From: Schleiferilactobacillus harbinensis DSM 16991
GTDB taxonomy: Bacteria > Bacillota > Bacilli > Lactobacillales > Lactobacillaceae
Direction of reading: 5' to 3'
DNA length: 64,000 bases
Assembly (NCBI RefSeq): GCF_000425885.1
Contig: NZ_AUEH01000007.1
Location: forward strand, 25,838-89,837
The notes under the pieces are model-generated. The model saw only the letters and a list, made by a program, of their open reading frames with translations. It was not told the DNA's origin and ran no database searches. The position numbers and the translations under genes were made by a program. This document shows, in pieces, positions 25,650-33,727 of this stretch. How positions within the stretch are numbered: position 1 is the first letter of the stretch; the number at the start of each line of letters is the position of its first letter.

Positions 25650-27944
25650 ATGGCACAGGACGAAAAGGCGCTGGAACAGCGTCATCTGGATACGGTCTTG
25701 GAAAAGTTAGACACAGCGGAAAAAAAGCTGGAGAAACAAATTCACCGGGCCAAATCCGAAGAAAAAAATATTGATAAACATTTCAATGATGATGTCCACC
25801 TCTCCTTTGGCAGCGATACGACAACGATGGAGACAGCGATCACCATCCATCAGCAGCAGCAATTGCTCCAGGAACGGGACAACGCCTGGCGCAACTCCGA
25901 TTTACAGCTGAAGACCGTGCAGCGGCTGCAAAAGTCTCCGTACTTTGCCCGGGTAGACTTCAAAGAGTCCGGCGAACCCCGCCGGGAGACGATTTATATT
26001 GGCCTGGGGTCGTTCAGCGACCGTAATGATCATTTCTTGATCTACGATTGGCGGGCGCCGATTTCTTCTATCTACTATGACGGCGGCTTGGGCCACGTGA
26101 CCTACCAAACCCCGGACGGCGAACAGTCGGTGGACGTGTCGCTGAAGCGGCAGTTCATCATCAAGGACAACCAAATCGTCAATTTGTTCGATACCACCGA
26201 AACTATCGGCGATCAGATGCTTTTGGAAGTGCTGGGGGAAAAATCCAGCACCCAGATGAAGTCCATTGTGACGACGATTCAGCAGGAGCAGAACAAAATC
26301 ATTCGGGATACCGATTCCGATCTGCTCTTTGTGCAAGGGGCTGCCGGGTCCGGGAAGACCTCGGCGATCCTGCAGCGGGTGGCCTATTTGCTGTACCGCT
26401 ATCGGGGCAACCTGACCAGCAGTCAGGTGATCATGTTCTCACCAAACCAATTGTTCAATGACTATATTGAAAACGTCCTGCCGGAACTGGGCGAGCAGAA
26501 CATGGTTCAGATGACTTACCAGCAATATACCAACCGCCGCCTGCCGGCCTTGGCAGCAGAGAGTCTGCAGCATCAATTCGAAGTACAATTGGATACCGAT
26601 GCTAAGAAGATCCAGCATTTCAAGCAATCGCTGGAATTCTTCAAGGCGACCCGGACTTACGCGTTGCACTTGAACCATGAGGGCATGCATTTCCGCAATC
26701 TGATGTTTCAGGGCAAGCCGTTTTTCACCAAGCAGCGGATCAGCGAGATCTACTACAGTTTCAATGCCAATTACAAGCTGATCAACCGCTTGGAGGCGAC
26801 CAAGGAACGGCTGGTGAACAGTTTGAACCACCGGATCGACAGCGAGACAAAGGCCGATTGGGTGCAGCAGGCAGTGCAGGATCTGGATTCCGAAGATTTG
26901 CAGAAAATGTACCGGACCGTCGACCAGGAATTTGCTAACTCCGATGACGAGTACAAGTTCCTGGCCCGGCAGATCGTCACCAATGCCTTTCAGAAAGTTT
27001 ATAATGCCGTCCGCCGGAACCATTTCTTCAATATCCGGATTCAGTACATGGCCTTTCTTAAAGCAATTCCGGAGCTGGTCGATCTGGCTAAGTGGGGAAT
27101 CACGCCGGCCATGTGGGACGCCCACATTGAGCAGATGCGGGCAGTCCTCAGTGACCGCAAAATCGACGCGGACGATGTCACGCCGTTCCTGTACTTATAT
27201 GACCTGATCACCGGCCACCACACCGACCGCCACATGCGCTTTGTCTTCATCGACGAGATTCAGGATTACACCCCGTACCAGCTGGCCTATCTGCGCTACC
27301 GCTTCGGCAAAGCCCGCTTCACAATGCTGGGGGATTTGAACCAAGCCATCTTCACCAAGCAGAGCGATGGCGACTTGCTCGGCGATGTGGCCACACTGTT
27401 TGATCCGGAGAAGACCAATGTGGTCCAGCTGACCAAGAGCTACCGGTCCACTGAGCAGATCACGAACTTCACGAAGGCATTGCTGGTCAACGGCCAGCGG
27501 ATCGATGCCTTTGATCGGGCAGGGGACCTGCCGAACGTCTATATCGGCGCGACAGAAGCAGATCTGCTGGTCCGGCTGGAGAAACAAATCGGCATGAATG
27601 ATAGCTCTGGGCTGACCACCGCCATCATTACCCGGACGCTGGAAGATGCTCAGGCGCTGTATGCCCAGTTGAAAGACGGCGGCGTGGCGGCCACGCTGAT
27701 CAAATCCGAGAACCAGCGGCTCGCTCCGGGCGTGATCATTGTGCCGTCCTTCCTGGCCAAGGGACTGGAATTCGACGCAGTCGTCATGTACCAGGCGAAT
27801 ACCGCCAACTACGGCAGCGAAGACGATCGGCAATTGATTTATACGATTGCCTCGCGGGCAATGCACCGGTTGACGATTCTGGCCAGTCCGGACCTGGCAC
27901 CGATTTTAGCGAATGTACCGCAGGACCTGTTTACCCAGGAATAA
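25650..27944 (+). CDS. helD: HelD-type helicase (RNA polymerase recycling factor)
   Basis: SF1 UvrD/Rep-like ATPase, 764 aa. HelD proteins pull stalled RNA polymerase off DNA. The N-terminal ~75 residues form a charged coiled coil (LDTAEKKLEKQIHRAKSEEK) that enters the polymerase secondary channel in known structures. Walker A is GAAGSGKT at 230-237, and DEIQDYTPYQ and a C-terminal QANTANYGSEDDRQLIYTIA block complete the helicase core. ATG 25650 has AAAGGACTGAGG upstream. The frame is open far upstream, but that part overlaps the antisense reductase gene and is not coding. Confidence 0.93.
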   Translation: MAQDEKALEQRHLDTVLEKLDTAEKKLEKQIHRAKSEEKNIDKHFNDDVHLSFGSDTTTMETAITIHQQQQLLQERDNAWRNSDLQLKTVQRLQKSPYFARVDFKESGEPRRETIYIGLGSFSDRNDHFLIYDWRAPISSIYYDGGLGHVTYQTPDGEQSVDVSLKRQFIIKDNQIVNLFDTTETIGDQMLLEVLGEKSSTQMKSIVTTIQQEQNKIIRDTDSDLLFVQGAAGSGKTSAILQRVAYLLYRYRGNLTSSQVIMFSPNQLFNDYIENVLPELGEQNMVQMTYQQYTNRRLPALAAESLQHQFEVQLDTDAKKIQHFKQSLEFFKATRTYALHLNHEGMHFRNLMFQGKPFFTKQRISEIYYSFNANYKLINRLEATKERLVNSLNHRIDSETKADWVQQAVQDLDSEDLQKMYRTVDQEFANSDDEYKFLARQIVTNAFQKVYNAVRRNHFFNIRIQYMAFLKAIPELVDLAKWGITPAMWDAHIEQMRAVLSDRKIDADDVTPFLYLYDLITGHHTDRHMRFVFIDEIQDYTPYQLAYLRYRFGKARFTMLGDLNQAIFTKQSDGDLLGDVATLFDPEKTNVVQLTKSYRSTEQITNFTKALLVNGQRIDAFDRAGDLPNVYIGATEADLLVRLEKQIGMNDSSGLTTAIITRTLEDAQALYAQLKDGGVAATLIKSENQRLAPGVIIVPSFLAKGLEFDAVVMYQANTANYGSEDDRQLIYTIASRAMHRLTILASPDLAPILANVPQDLFTQE

Positions 27945-27952
27945 ACGGTAAA

Positions 27953-27995
27953 AAAATGAGCCTCGCCGGCGGTGCTGCCGGTCGGGGCTCATTTT
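27953..27995. terminator. Bidirectional terminator
   Basis: AAAATGAGCC (27953-27962) pairs with GGCTCATTTT (27986-27995), with an inner GCCGGC/GCCGGT stem. It lies between convergent helD and the SGNH hydrolase. Confidence 0.85.
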
Positions 27996-28004
27996 CTGTA
28001 TTGA

Positions 28005-28571
28005 TTAGCGTTTCTCCATAGCGTGGACGCTGCTGACGATCAAGTCGGCCAGCAGGTCGTAGCCCAGGTCAGTGAAATGCTGACCATCGCTGGCTAAGAG
28101 GGCCTGGGGGTCAGGACTAGCCACCATCGCCTGGTGCAGATCCACCAGCAGAACGTTCTCTTTATCTGCGACTTCTTTGGCCGCCTGGGTGTAGCCGGCG
28201 ACACTGTCCTGGTTGCGGTCCTGGAGCCGCTGGGGATCGCCGAAGGGCGGCGTGAGGAGAATCACAGAATCGGGGCCGATGATTTCAATCATGGTCCGCA
28301 GGTTATCGTAAAAATCGTCCGCGGTGACGTTAGTCGTATTGCTGGCGTCGTTGGCACCGTAGCCGATGACGACGAGGTCGTGCTCCCCGGCGGCGGTATC
28401 CTGGGTCACCCGGTTCAGCGCCTCGTCGGTGGTCTCACCGGGCACTGCCGCCATGACGATGTCATAGCGGGGCAAGCGGCCGGCTAAACGGTCTTTCAAC
28501 AGAGTAGACATCTGGCCGTTGCGCCAGCCGGCGAAGATGGAGTCGCCGAGAAGAATCAATTTTGCAGCCAT
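28005..28571 (-). CDS. SGNH/GDSL-family hydrolase
   Basis: A 188-aa esterase/lipase of the SGNH fold. Block I LLGDSIFAG (Ser10), block III GYGANDA (Asn) and block V SDGQHFTDLG (Asp/His) are all present; the block II Gly lies in AAVPGETTDE. No signal peptide is visible, so it should be cytoplasmic. Likely an acyl esterase with unknown substrate. Confidence 0.9.
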   Translation of the reverse strand: MAAKLILLGDSIFAGWRNGQMSTLLKDRLAGRLPRYDIVMAAVPGETTDEALNRVTQDTAAGEHDLVVIGYGANDASNTTNVTADDFYDNLRTMIEIIGPDSVILLTPPFGDPQRLQDRNQDSVAGYTQAAKEVADKENVLLVDLHQAMVASPDPQALLASDGQHFTDLGYDLLADLIVSSVHAMEKR

Positions 28572-28656
28572 AATTGGACTTCCTTTCTTAACTCATCATC
28601 TCAATTCTAGCACGGCTGCGACTTTCGACTGATTTTTAACGACTTGCTTAACCCAC

Positions 28657-28686
28657 TGGATACTGCGAACGCTTTCGCGATATAAT
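28657..28686 (+). promoter_or_regulatory. Promoter with overlapping palindromic operator-like site
   Basis: TATAAT lies at 28681-28686 with a weak -35 (TGGATA, 28657). GCGAACGCTTTCGC (28665-28678) is a palindrome with a central CG like LacI/CcpA operators, but it mismatches the cre consensus at several positions. Confidence 0.45.
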
Positions 28687-28725
28687 GGCTTTGGAGCAAG
28701 AAAGAAAAAATAAGGAGTGAAGCTG

Positions 28726-28923
28726 ATGTTCGCGATCGGCATCAAAGTAAACAACCGGATGATGTATTTGGGCAGCCCAGACCATGAACGGTTCCGTTAC
28801 GGGCTGCATCGGTTCCCAACGGACGCTAAGGCGTTCAAAACCAGTGAAGAAGCTAAGAAATTTGCGGATGATTACTTCACCCATTCTTCTCGGTGGGAAA
28901 TTGTGCCGTTGCCGCAAAAGTAA
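28726..28923 (+). CDS. Small conserved-looking protein, 65 aa
   Basis: Short soluble basic protein starting MFAIGIKVNNRMMYLGSP. ATG 28726 follows AAGGAG by 8 nt; the GTG at 28717 overlaps the SD. The sequence KAFKTSEEAKKFADDYF suggests a small alpha/beta fold, but I recognise no family. It has its own promoter and terminator. Confidence 0.75.
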   Translation: MFAIGIKVNNRMMYLGSPDHERFRYGLHRFPTDAKAFKTSEEAKKFADDYFTHSSRWEIVPLPQK

Positions 28924-28948
28924 GCATCAGTACTTAACGTCAAAATGC

Positions 28949-28980
28949 GCGTCACTGCAGTCTGTGGTGACGCTTTTTTT
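28949..28980 (+). terminator. Intrinsic terminator
   Basis: GCGTCAC (28949-28955) pairs with GTGACGC (28967-28973), followed by seven T. Confidence 0.88.
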
Positions 28981-29023
28981 CTGGTAATCATGGAACGTAA
29001 TCTCAGTAGAATTAGGTGATCTT

Positions 29024-29953
29024 GTGGCAGTAACACGGAACTATTACGAATTCGATCGGGAGCAGTGGGCCAGTTTGCACGGGCCTACGAAGCGGGCGGA
29101 AATCACGGACGCCGACTTGCAGTCGGTGAAGGCCTTCAACGATAAGATCTCATTGGCCGACGTGCGGGAGATCTATTGGCCCCTGCGCCGGCTGGTTTAT
29201 CTGTACTTCAAGAACTTTCGGCAAAAGCGCCAGACCCTGGCGCACTTTCTGGACACCGACGTCGGCCCGTCGCCATTCATCATCGGCATTGCCGGCTCGG
29301 TGGCGGTGGGGAAGAGTACGACGGCCCGGCTGCTGGACTTGCTGCTGCAGCGGGCGTATCCCAAGCTGACCGTGCAGACGGTGACCACCGATGGGTTTCT
29401 GTATCCCAACGCGATCTTGACGAAGCGGGGGATCCTGGACCGTAAGGGATTCCCGGAAAGCTACGACATGGGCAAGCTGCTTGAAGTATTAGATGCCATC
29501 AAAGCCGGGAATCCAGACGTGCTGGTGCCGGCGTACGACCATCAGACCTATGATGTGCTGCCGGACAGCCAAGGCATTCACGTCCGCCAGCCGGATATCC
29601 TGATCGTCGAAGGGATCAATGTCCTGCAGCTGCCCAGCAACGCCCAGATCTACGTCAGCGATTTCTTCGATTTTTCCATCTATGTCGATGCGAATCCGGC
29701 GCTGGTGGAAGAATGGTACTTGGACCGGTTCGGCCTGCTGCTGGACACCGCGTTCACGGATCCGAACAACTATTACTACCAATACGCCATCGGGGATCGC
29801 CAAGCCGCTTTCGCCATGGCCCGCCGGGTCTGGCGCGACGTGAACCTGAAGAACCTGAAAGAATTCATTGAGCCGACCCGGTCTCGGGCCGATTTGGTGC
29901 TGCACAAGACCGCCCACCACCGCATTGACGAGGTCGACCTGCGGAAGTACTAG
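29024..29953 (+). CDS. coaA: Type I pantothenate kinase
   Basis: Phosphorylates pantothenate, the first committed step of coenzyme A synthesis. 309 aa, normal length. The P-loop is [12 protein letters not shown] near residue 89, followed by [18 protein letters not shown] and [10 protein letters not shown], all typical of the prokaryotic type I enzyme. The GTG at 29024 has a modest SD (TTAGGTGATC). It precedes guaA by 76 nt, but guaA has its own -10. Confidence 0.96.
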   Translation: MAVTRNYYEFDREQWASLHGPTKRAEITDADLQSVKAFNDKISLADVREIYWPLRRLVYLYFKNFRQKRQTLAHFLDTDVGPSPFIIGIAGSVAVGKSTTARLLDLLLQRAYPKLTVQTVTTDGFLYPNAILTKRGILDRKGFPESYDMGKLLEVLDAIKAGNPDVLVPAYDHQTYDVLPDSQGIHVRQPDILIVEGINVLQLPSNAQIYVSDFFDFSIYVDANPALVEEWYLDRFGLLLDTAFTDPNNYYYQYAIGDRQAAFAMARRVWRDVNLKNLKEFIEPTRSRADLVLHKTAHHRIDEVDLRKY

Positions 29954-30029
29954 GGTATCGGCAGAGACGGTGCGAGCCGGCGGCAAATATGGTAAAATGT
30001 GTTATCAAATTAGCAGAGGAGTGGGATTC

Positions 30030-31580
30030 TTGGCACCCAGCAATGTGGATGAAATCATTGTGTTGGATTACGGCAGTCAGTACAATCAGTTGATCACCCG
30101 GCGCATCCGGGAGTTTGGTATCTTTTCTGAACTTAAGTCCCATAAGATCACGGCAGCAGAAGTGAAGCAAATTGCACCGAAGGGGATCATTTTCTCCGGC
30201 GGCCCGAACAGTGTCTACGACGAAGGGGCCTTCGATGTGGATCCCGAGATCTTTGAACTGGGGATTCCCATTCTGGGGATCTGTTACGGCATGCAGCTGA
30301 TGGCCCACAAGCTGGCCGGCGGCAAAGTAGAACCCGCGGATAACCGGGAATACGGCCACGCCGATATTACCGTCACCGACCCGGAGGCCGTGCTCTTCAA
30401 GGGCCTGCCCACCGAACAATATGTTTGGATGAGCCACGGCGATCTGGTTACTAAGGTGCCCGACGGCTTCAAGGACGTCGCCACCAGCCCCAATTGCCCG
30501 ATTGCCTCCATCGCGGATGATACCCGCAAATTCTACGGCATCCAGTTCCACGCCGAGGTTCAAAACACCGAATATGGGCACGAGATCCTGCACCGCTTCG
30601 CCTTCGACGTCTGCCACGCCGAAGCCAACTGGAGCATGCAAGACTTCATCGACCAGCAGATCGAGAAGATCCGGCAGACCGTGGGCGATAAGAAAGTTCT
30701 CCTCGGCCTCTCCGGCGGGGTCGATTCCTCCGTCACTGGCGTGCTGCTGCACAAGGCCATCGGCAATCAATTGACCAGTATCTTTGTGGATCACGGCCTG
30801 TTGCGGAAGAACGAAGCAGACCAAGTTATGGATAGCTTGGAAGGCAAGTTCGGCCTGAACATTATCAAGGTCGATGCCCAAAAGCGGTTCCTGGATAAGC
30901 TGGCCGGCGTCAGCGATCCCGAAAAGAAGCGGAAGATCATCGGCAACGAGTTCATCTGCGTCTTCGACGATGAGGCTGCTAAGCTGAACGGCGGGTTTGA
31001 CTTCCTGGCCCAAGGCACGCTGTACACGGACGTTATTGAGTCTGGTACGGATACCGCCCAAACCATTAAGTCCCACCATAACGTCGGCGGCCTGCCCAAG
31101 GACGTGGACTTCCAGCTGATCGAACCCCTGCGGACACTGTTCAAGGACGAAGTACGGGAGCTGGGCGAGAAACTGGGCATGCCCCATAGCCTGGTATGGC
31201 GTCAGCCGTTCCCCGGCCCGGGTTTGGCTATTCGGGTCGTTGGCGCGGTCACGCCGGATAAGCTGACGATTGTCCGCGATTCTGATGCGATTCTGCGGGA
31301 TGAGATCGCCAAGGCCGGTCTGGATAAGGACATCTGGCAGTATTTCACCGTTCTGCCGGGCTTCAAGTCTGTCGGGGTCATGGGTGATGGTCGGACGTAT
31401 GACTACACCATTGGGATCCGGGCGGTGACGTCAATTGATGGGATGACGGCGGACTTCGCGAAGATTCCTTGGGATGTACTGCAGAAGATTTCTGTGCGGA
31501 TCGTTAATGAGGTCGCGAATGTTAACCGGGTGGTTTATGATATTACGAGTAAGCCGCCGGCGACTATAGAGTGGGAATGA
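30030..31580 (+). CDS. guaA: GMP synthase (glutamine-hydrolysing)
   Basis: Converts XMP to GMP using glutamine and ATP. 516 aa. The N-terminal class I amidotransferase domain has catalytic Cys85 in ILGICYGMQ, and the ATP pyrophosphatase domain has the P-loop [10 protein letters not shown] near residue 230. The C-terminal dimerisation domain ends TIEWE. TTG 30030 is used because GAGGAG lies 8 nt upstream. An extended -10 (TGGTAAAAT, ending 29998) sits upstream; no purine riboswitch is seen. Its 3' end borders the accessory region. Confidence 0.97.
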   Translation: MAPSNVDEIIVLDYGSQYNQLITRRIREFGIFSELKSHKITAAEVKQIAPKGIIFSGGPNSVYDEGAFDVDPEIFELGIPILGICYGMQLMAHKLAGGKVEPADNREYGHADITVTDPEAVLFKGLPTEQYVWMSHGDLVTKVPDGFKDVATSPNCPIASIADDTRKFYGIQFHAEVQNTEYGHEILHRFAFDVCHAEANWSMQDFIDQQIEKIRQTVGDKKVLLGLSGGVDSSVTGVLLHKAIGNQLTSIFVDHGLLRKNEADQVMDSLEGKFGLNIIKVDAQKRFLDKLAGVSDPEKKRKIIGNEFICVFDDEAAKLNGGFDFLAQGTLYTDVIESGTDTAQTIKSHHNVGGLPKDVDFQLIEPLRTLFKDEVRELGEKLGMPHSLVWRQPFPGPGLAIRVVGAVTPDKLTIVRDSDAILRDEIAKAGLDKDIWQYFTVLPGFKSVGVMGDGRTYDYTIGIRAVTSIDGMTADFAKIPWDVLQKISVRIVNEVANVNRVVYDITSKPPATIEWE

Positions 31581-31612
31581 GAATGCTATTTCCAGTCCCT
31601 CAATATTGAATA

Positions 31613-31666
31613 AACCTTTCAACTCAGCGCAAGCAACGATTGATTGCGCTGAGTTGAAGGGTTTTT
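31613..31666 (+). terminator. Strong intrinsic terminator of guaA
   Basis: A 20-bp stem (31613-31632 with 31644-31663, one G-U) runs into a T-run. Confidence 0.92.
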
Positions 31667-31782
31667 GTGACCAGTGAAAATAGTTGATCTTTGCAGGATT
31701 AACTATGATGGCTTCCATTTTTTCTTATGCCGCTGATTCTGTGCTGGTAGATAAGTGCAATTCGCTATCAGACAAACAAAGA

Positions 31783-31811
31783 TTGACACCCGGTAAATTC
31801 TGATGTATAGT
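31783..31811 (+). promoter_or_regulatory. Consensus promoter of the retron RNA
   Basis: TTGACA (31783-31788) and TATAGT (31806-31811) are exactly 17 bp apart. Predicted start is near 31818. Confidence 0.8.
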
Positions 31812-31817
31812 TATTGT

Positions 31818-31985
31818 AACAACTTGTTGGTAAACCCTACTGCAATTGGAGTGAAATAATCACTCGCGGATTCTCAACCGAGAATCTAACCCTGAACCGG
31901 ACCTCGGTAGCGTCTGGCCGCCAGATGCGGCGGCCGCTCGCGGGCCATGGGCTCAGGGACGGCCCATGGCCCAAAATTGCAGGGA
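31818..31985 (+). ncRNA. Putative retron msr-msd RNA
   Basis: A structured RNA follows the promoter. An a1/a2-like repeat closes it: CCC plus TGCAATT (31835-31837, 31841-31847; TAC bulged) pairs with AATTGCAGGG (31975-31984). Just inside are three short hairpins of msr type (31849-31865; 31869-31886; 31896-31908). Two GC-rich hairpins of msd type follow (31916-31935, 7 bp; 31942-31972, 11 bp). Layout and position upstream of a retron-type reverse transcriptase fit an msr-msd template. The branching G and cDNA ends are not known. Confidence 0.75.
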
Positions 31986-31998
31986 TGAGTTTTTCCGA

Positions 31999-32045
31999 AG
32001 ACCTGATCTTTCCACAGGGGGCTGAAATTTCAGCCGGAAAGGTCG
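31999..32045 (+). other. Additional palindromic RNA element between msr-msd and the regulator gene
   Basis: GGCTGAAATTTCAGCC (32020-32035) is a perfect palindrome. It is flanked by TTTCC/GGAAA and GACC/GGTC arms (32000-32013 with 32036-32044), making one extended stem. It lies outside the inner a1/a2 pair but inside a second 9-nt complement (31820-31828 with 32074-32082). Confidence 0.45.
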
Positions 32046-32079
32046 TTATCAAATGATGACACGTAAGCAAAAAAACAAG

Positions 32080-32107
32080 TTGCGTTCGGAAAAGCGCATG
32101 TTACAAT
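32080..32107 (+). promoter_or_regulatory. Possible second promoter before the XRE gene
   Basis: TTGCGT (32080-32085) and TACAAT (32102-32107), 16-bp spacing, TGT extended -10. It would give a leader that still contains the terminator at 32206. Confidence 0.4.
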
Positions 32108-32205
32108 GCCGGGAAGGCTTCAATTTATGGGGTATTACAATAATTAGGGCGTTGGATTTGGTGATCCGCCTAATTGATTTTATCCATGATATGTGGTTTT
32201 GATCG

Positions 32206-32235
32206 GCAGGAGACAAATTAGTCCCTGCTTTTTTT
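32206..32235 (+). terminator. Terminator between retron RNA and its protein genes
   Basis: GCAGG(A)GAC (32206-32214) pairs with GTCCCTGC (32221-32228), followed by seven T. It ends 30 nt before the XRE start codon, so protein expression needs read-through or antitermination. Confidence 0.8.
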
Positions 32236-32265
32236 CTTGCTGAATTTTTGGAAGGGGGGTTCATA

Positions 32266-32550
32266 ATGTTTGGTGATACATTCCGACAATTACGGACAAT
32301 ATATGGATATTCTGCAAAAGAGCTGAGCCAGAAATTGAATATTTCCCCTAGCTACCTTTCTGAGATTGAAAATGGACGAAAACGGCCATCATTGACGTTA
32401 CTCGAAACGTTTGCAAAGGCATTCAATTTGCAGTTGTCAACTTTGGTGTTGCTTACTGAGGAACAAGAACAACTCGCAAACGAAGGTAAAAGTAAATTGA
32501 TGATACGACAACTGATTTTAAAGACATTGTCAAAGTATTCGGGTGAATGA
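32266..32550 (+). CDS. XRE-family HTH regulator of the retron locus
   Basis: A 94-aa DNA-binding protein. A five-helix XRE domain occupies residues ~4-62, with recognition-helix sequence NISPSYLSEIENGRKRPSL. The C-terminal ~30 residues are charged and helical. ATG 32266 follows GGAAGGGGGG by 6 nt. It ends one base before the reverse transcriptase start, so the two are co-translated. It could be the retron's accessory/effector protein or the repressor of the locus; HTH-carrying retrons are known, but the precise retron type is not assigned here. Base composition is AT-rich compared with the core genome. Confidence 0.85.
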   Translation: MFGDTFRQLRTIYGYSAKELSQKLNISPSYLSEIENGRKRPSLTLLETFAKAFNLQLSTLVLLTEEQEQLANEGKSKLMIRQLILKTLSKYSGE

Positions 32551-32551
32551 G

Positions 32552-33499
32552 ATGACAACAAAAGTTACTAAACGGTACCTACTAAACCAGTCAGCTCTTT
32601 ATCATTGCACTTCAAAGAGGAAACTGGCTCGGGTGTTACAGATTGACCTCAAAAGACTTGTCGGAATTGTGGGTGATATACCTAATCAGTATTCAACTAT
32701 TACCCGACCTAAAAAGGATTCGGGAGAACGCATTGTTCATAATGCTCACTTCGAACTCAAGCGTGTTCAACGGAGACTCTTTACTTTGTTGCGAAGAGTA
32801 AAACGGCCCAACTGGTTGATTTCTGGAGAAATAGGAAAAAGTATTACCGACAATGTTCGTCCACATCTGGGCGGAACGCAATTGCTAAAGATCGATATAA
32901 GTGGTTTCTTTGATAATTGTAGTAGGGAATCTGTATATCAGTTCTTCCACGTCCAAATGGCACAACCATCAGACGTGGCAAAGATATGTACGGATTTGTG
33001 CACACTGGAAAATGCAGTTGTTCAGGGTGCGTCAACGAGCATGCTTATTGCGTTTTACGCCAACCAGTCAATGCTGCAAGAATTACATGAGCTTGCGGAG
33101 GATAACAGTCTTATCTTTACCGTGTATGTCGACGACATTGCATTTTCTAGTTCTCATTCTTTCCAGGCTTCCGACATCTTAGATCAGGCAACTAGGATAG
33201 TTTCTGCGTACGGATTCCGTGTGAAAAACAAAAAAGTAAGGGCATACAATGATTCGAGACCAAAGCTTTTGACGGGAGTCATTATAACAACAACGTCAAA
33301 AATGGCGGTCCCTAATTGTAAACGCAGAAAAATTTTGGATGATATGACTCAGTACCGACGATCCACAAATCCAGCGGAACGGCGGTCAATGCGTAGCAAG
33401 ATTCTGGGCCAAATAAGCGCTGCTCAACAAATTGAACCGGATTTTTTCACTGGAGTGAAAAACCAACTCAAATACGAAATGAGAATGGACGAGGATTAA
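32552..33499 (+). CDS. Retron-type reverse transcriptase
   Basis: A 315-aa reverse transcriptase, typical retron length. Motifs in order: RPKKDSGERIVHNAHFELK (residues 52-70), NVRPH at 101-105 (counterpart of the retron NAxxH motif), catalytic Asp in LLKIDISGFF (111-120), QGASTSMLIA (158-167), YVDD at 192-195, and LTG at 240-242 (counterpart of VTG). No fused domain. It should copy part of the upstream RNA into multicopy single-stranded DNA. ATG 32552 lies 1 nt after the XRE stop. AT-rich, suggesting acquisition. It converges on the DUF4411 remnant with no terminator between. Confidence 0.93.
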   Translation: MTTKVTKRYLLNQSALYHCTSKRKLARVLQIDLKRLVGIVGDIPNQYSTITRPKKDSGERIVHNAHFELKRVQRRLFTLLRRVKRPNWLISGEIGKSITDNVRPHLGGTQLLKIDISGFFDNCSRESVYQFFHVQMAQPSDVAKICTDLCTLENAVVQGASTSMLIAFYANQSMLQELHELAEDNSLIFTVYVDDIAFSSSHSFQASDILDQATRIVSAYGFRVKNKKVRAYNDSRPKLLTGVIITTTSKMAVPNCKRRKILDDMTQYRRSTNPAERRSMRSKILGQISAAQQIEPDFFTGVKNQLKYEMRMDED

Positions 33500-33727
33500 C
33501 TACTCAAGTCGTCTCATATCTCGCTCAAGCCAAGCAGGTGTCTGCGACGATGATGGAATCCTTACGAATCCGGAAACTGAGATTATCGTTCTTAGGAACC
33601 AGCTCGTTGTAGACTCTGTCCAGCGTGTAAGGGTACGGCGTGTTGAGGAAGGAGTCCCAAACCACTGGAAAGAACTCTTGACGATAGTTACGGTTAAGAT
33701 GTTGGAGTTCACCAGATAGCCGTTCAT
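33500..33727 (-). pseudogene. Frameshifted DUF4411/PIN-like gene remnant
   Basis: The start ATG (33727) overlaps the stop of the metalloprotease gene (ATGA), and the frame begins MNGYLVNSNIL, like the YLIDTN start of DUF4411 PIN-type proteins. The recognisable continuation, RQEFFPVVWDSFLN then LDRVYNELVPKNDNL, is in another frame, so a 1-nt indel lies near codons 11-13. It then stops early, at about half the usual family length. ImmA/IrrE-DUF4411 pairs behave like toxin-antitoxin-type modules; the PIN partner is dead here. Confidence 0.7.

Noticed and set aside
28665..28678. CcpA cre site
   Set aside because: The palindrome mismatches the consensus at several fixed positions, so only a generic operator is claimed.
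29954..30029. Guanine or purine riboswitch before guaA
   Set aside because: The gap is only 76 nt, with an extended -10 and SD; the purine aptamer pattern is not present.
29865..31187. 440-codon minus-strand frame across guaA
   Set aside because: Antisense shadow of a highly conserved gene in GC-rich codons; no start signals.
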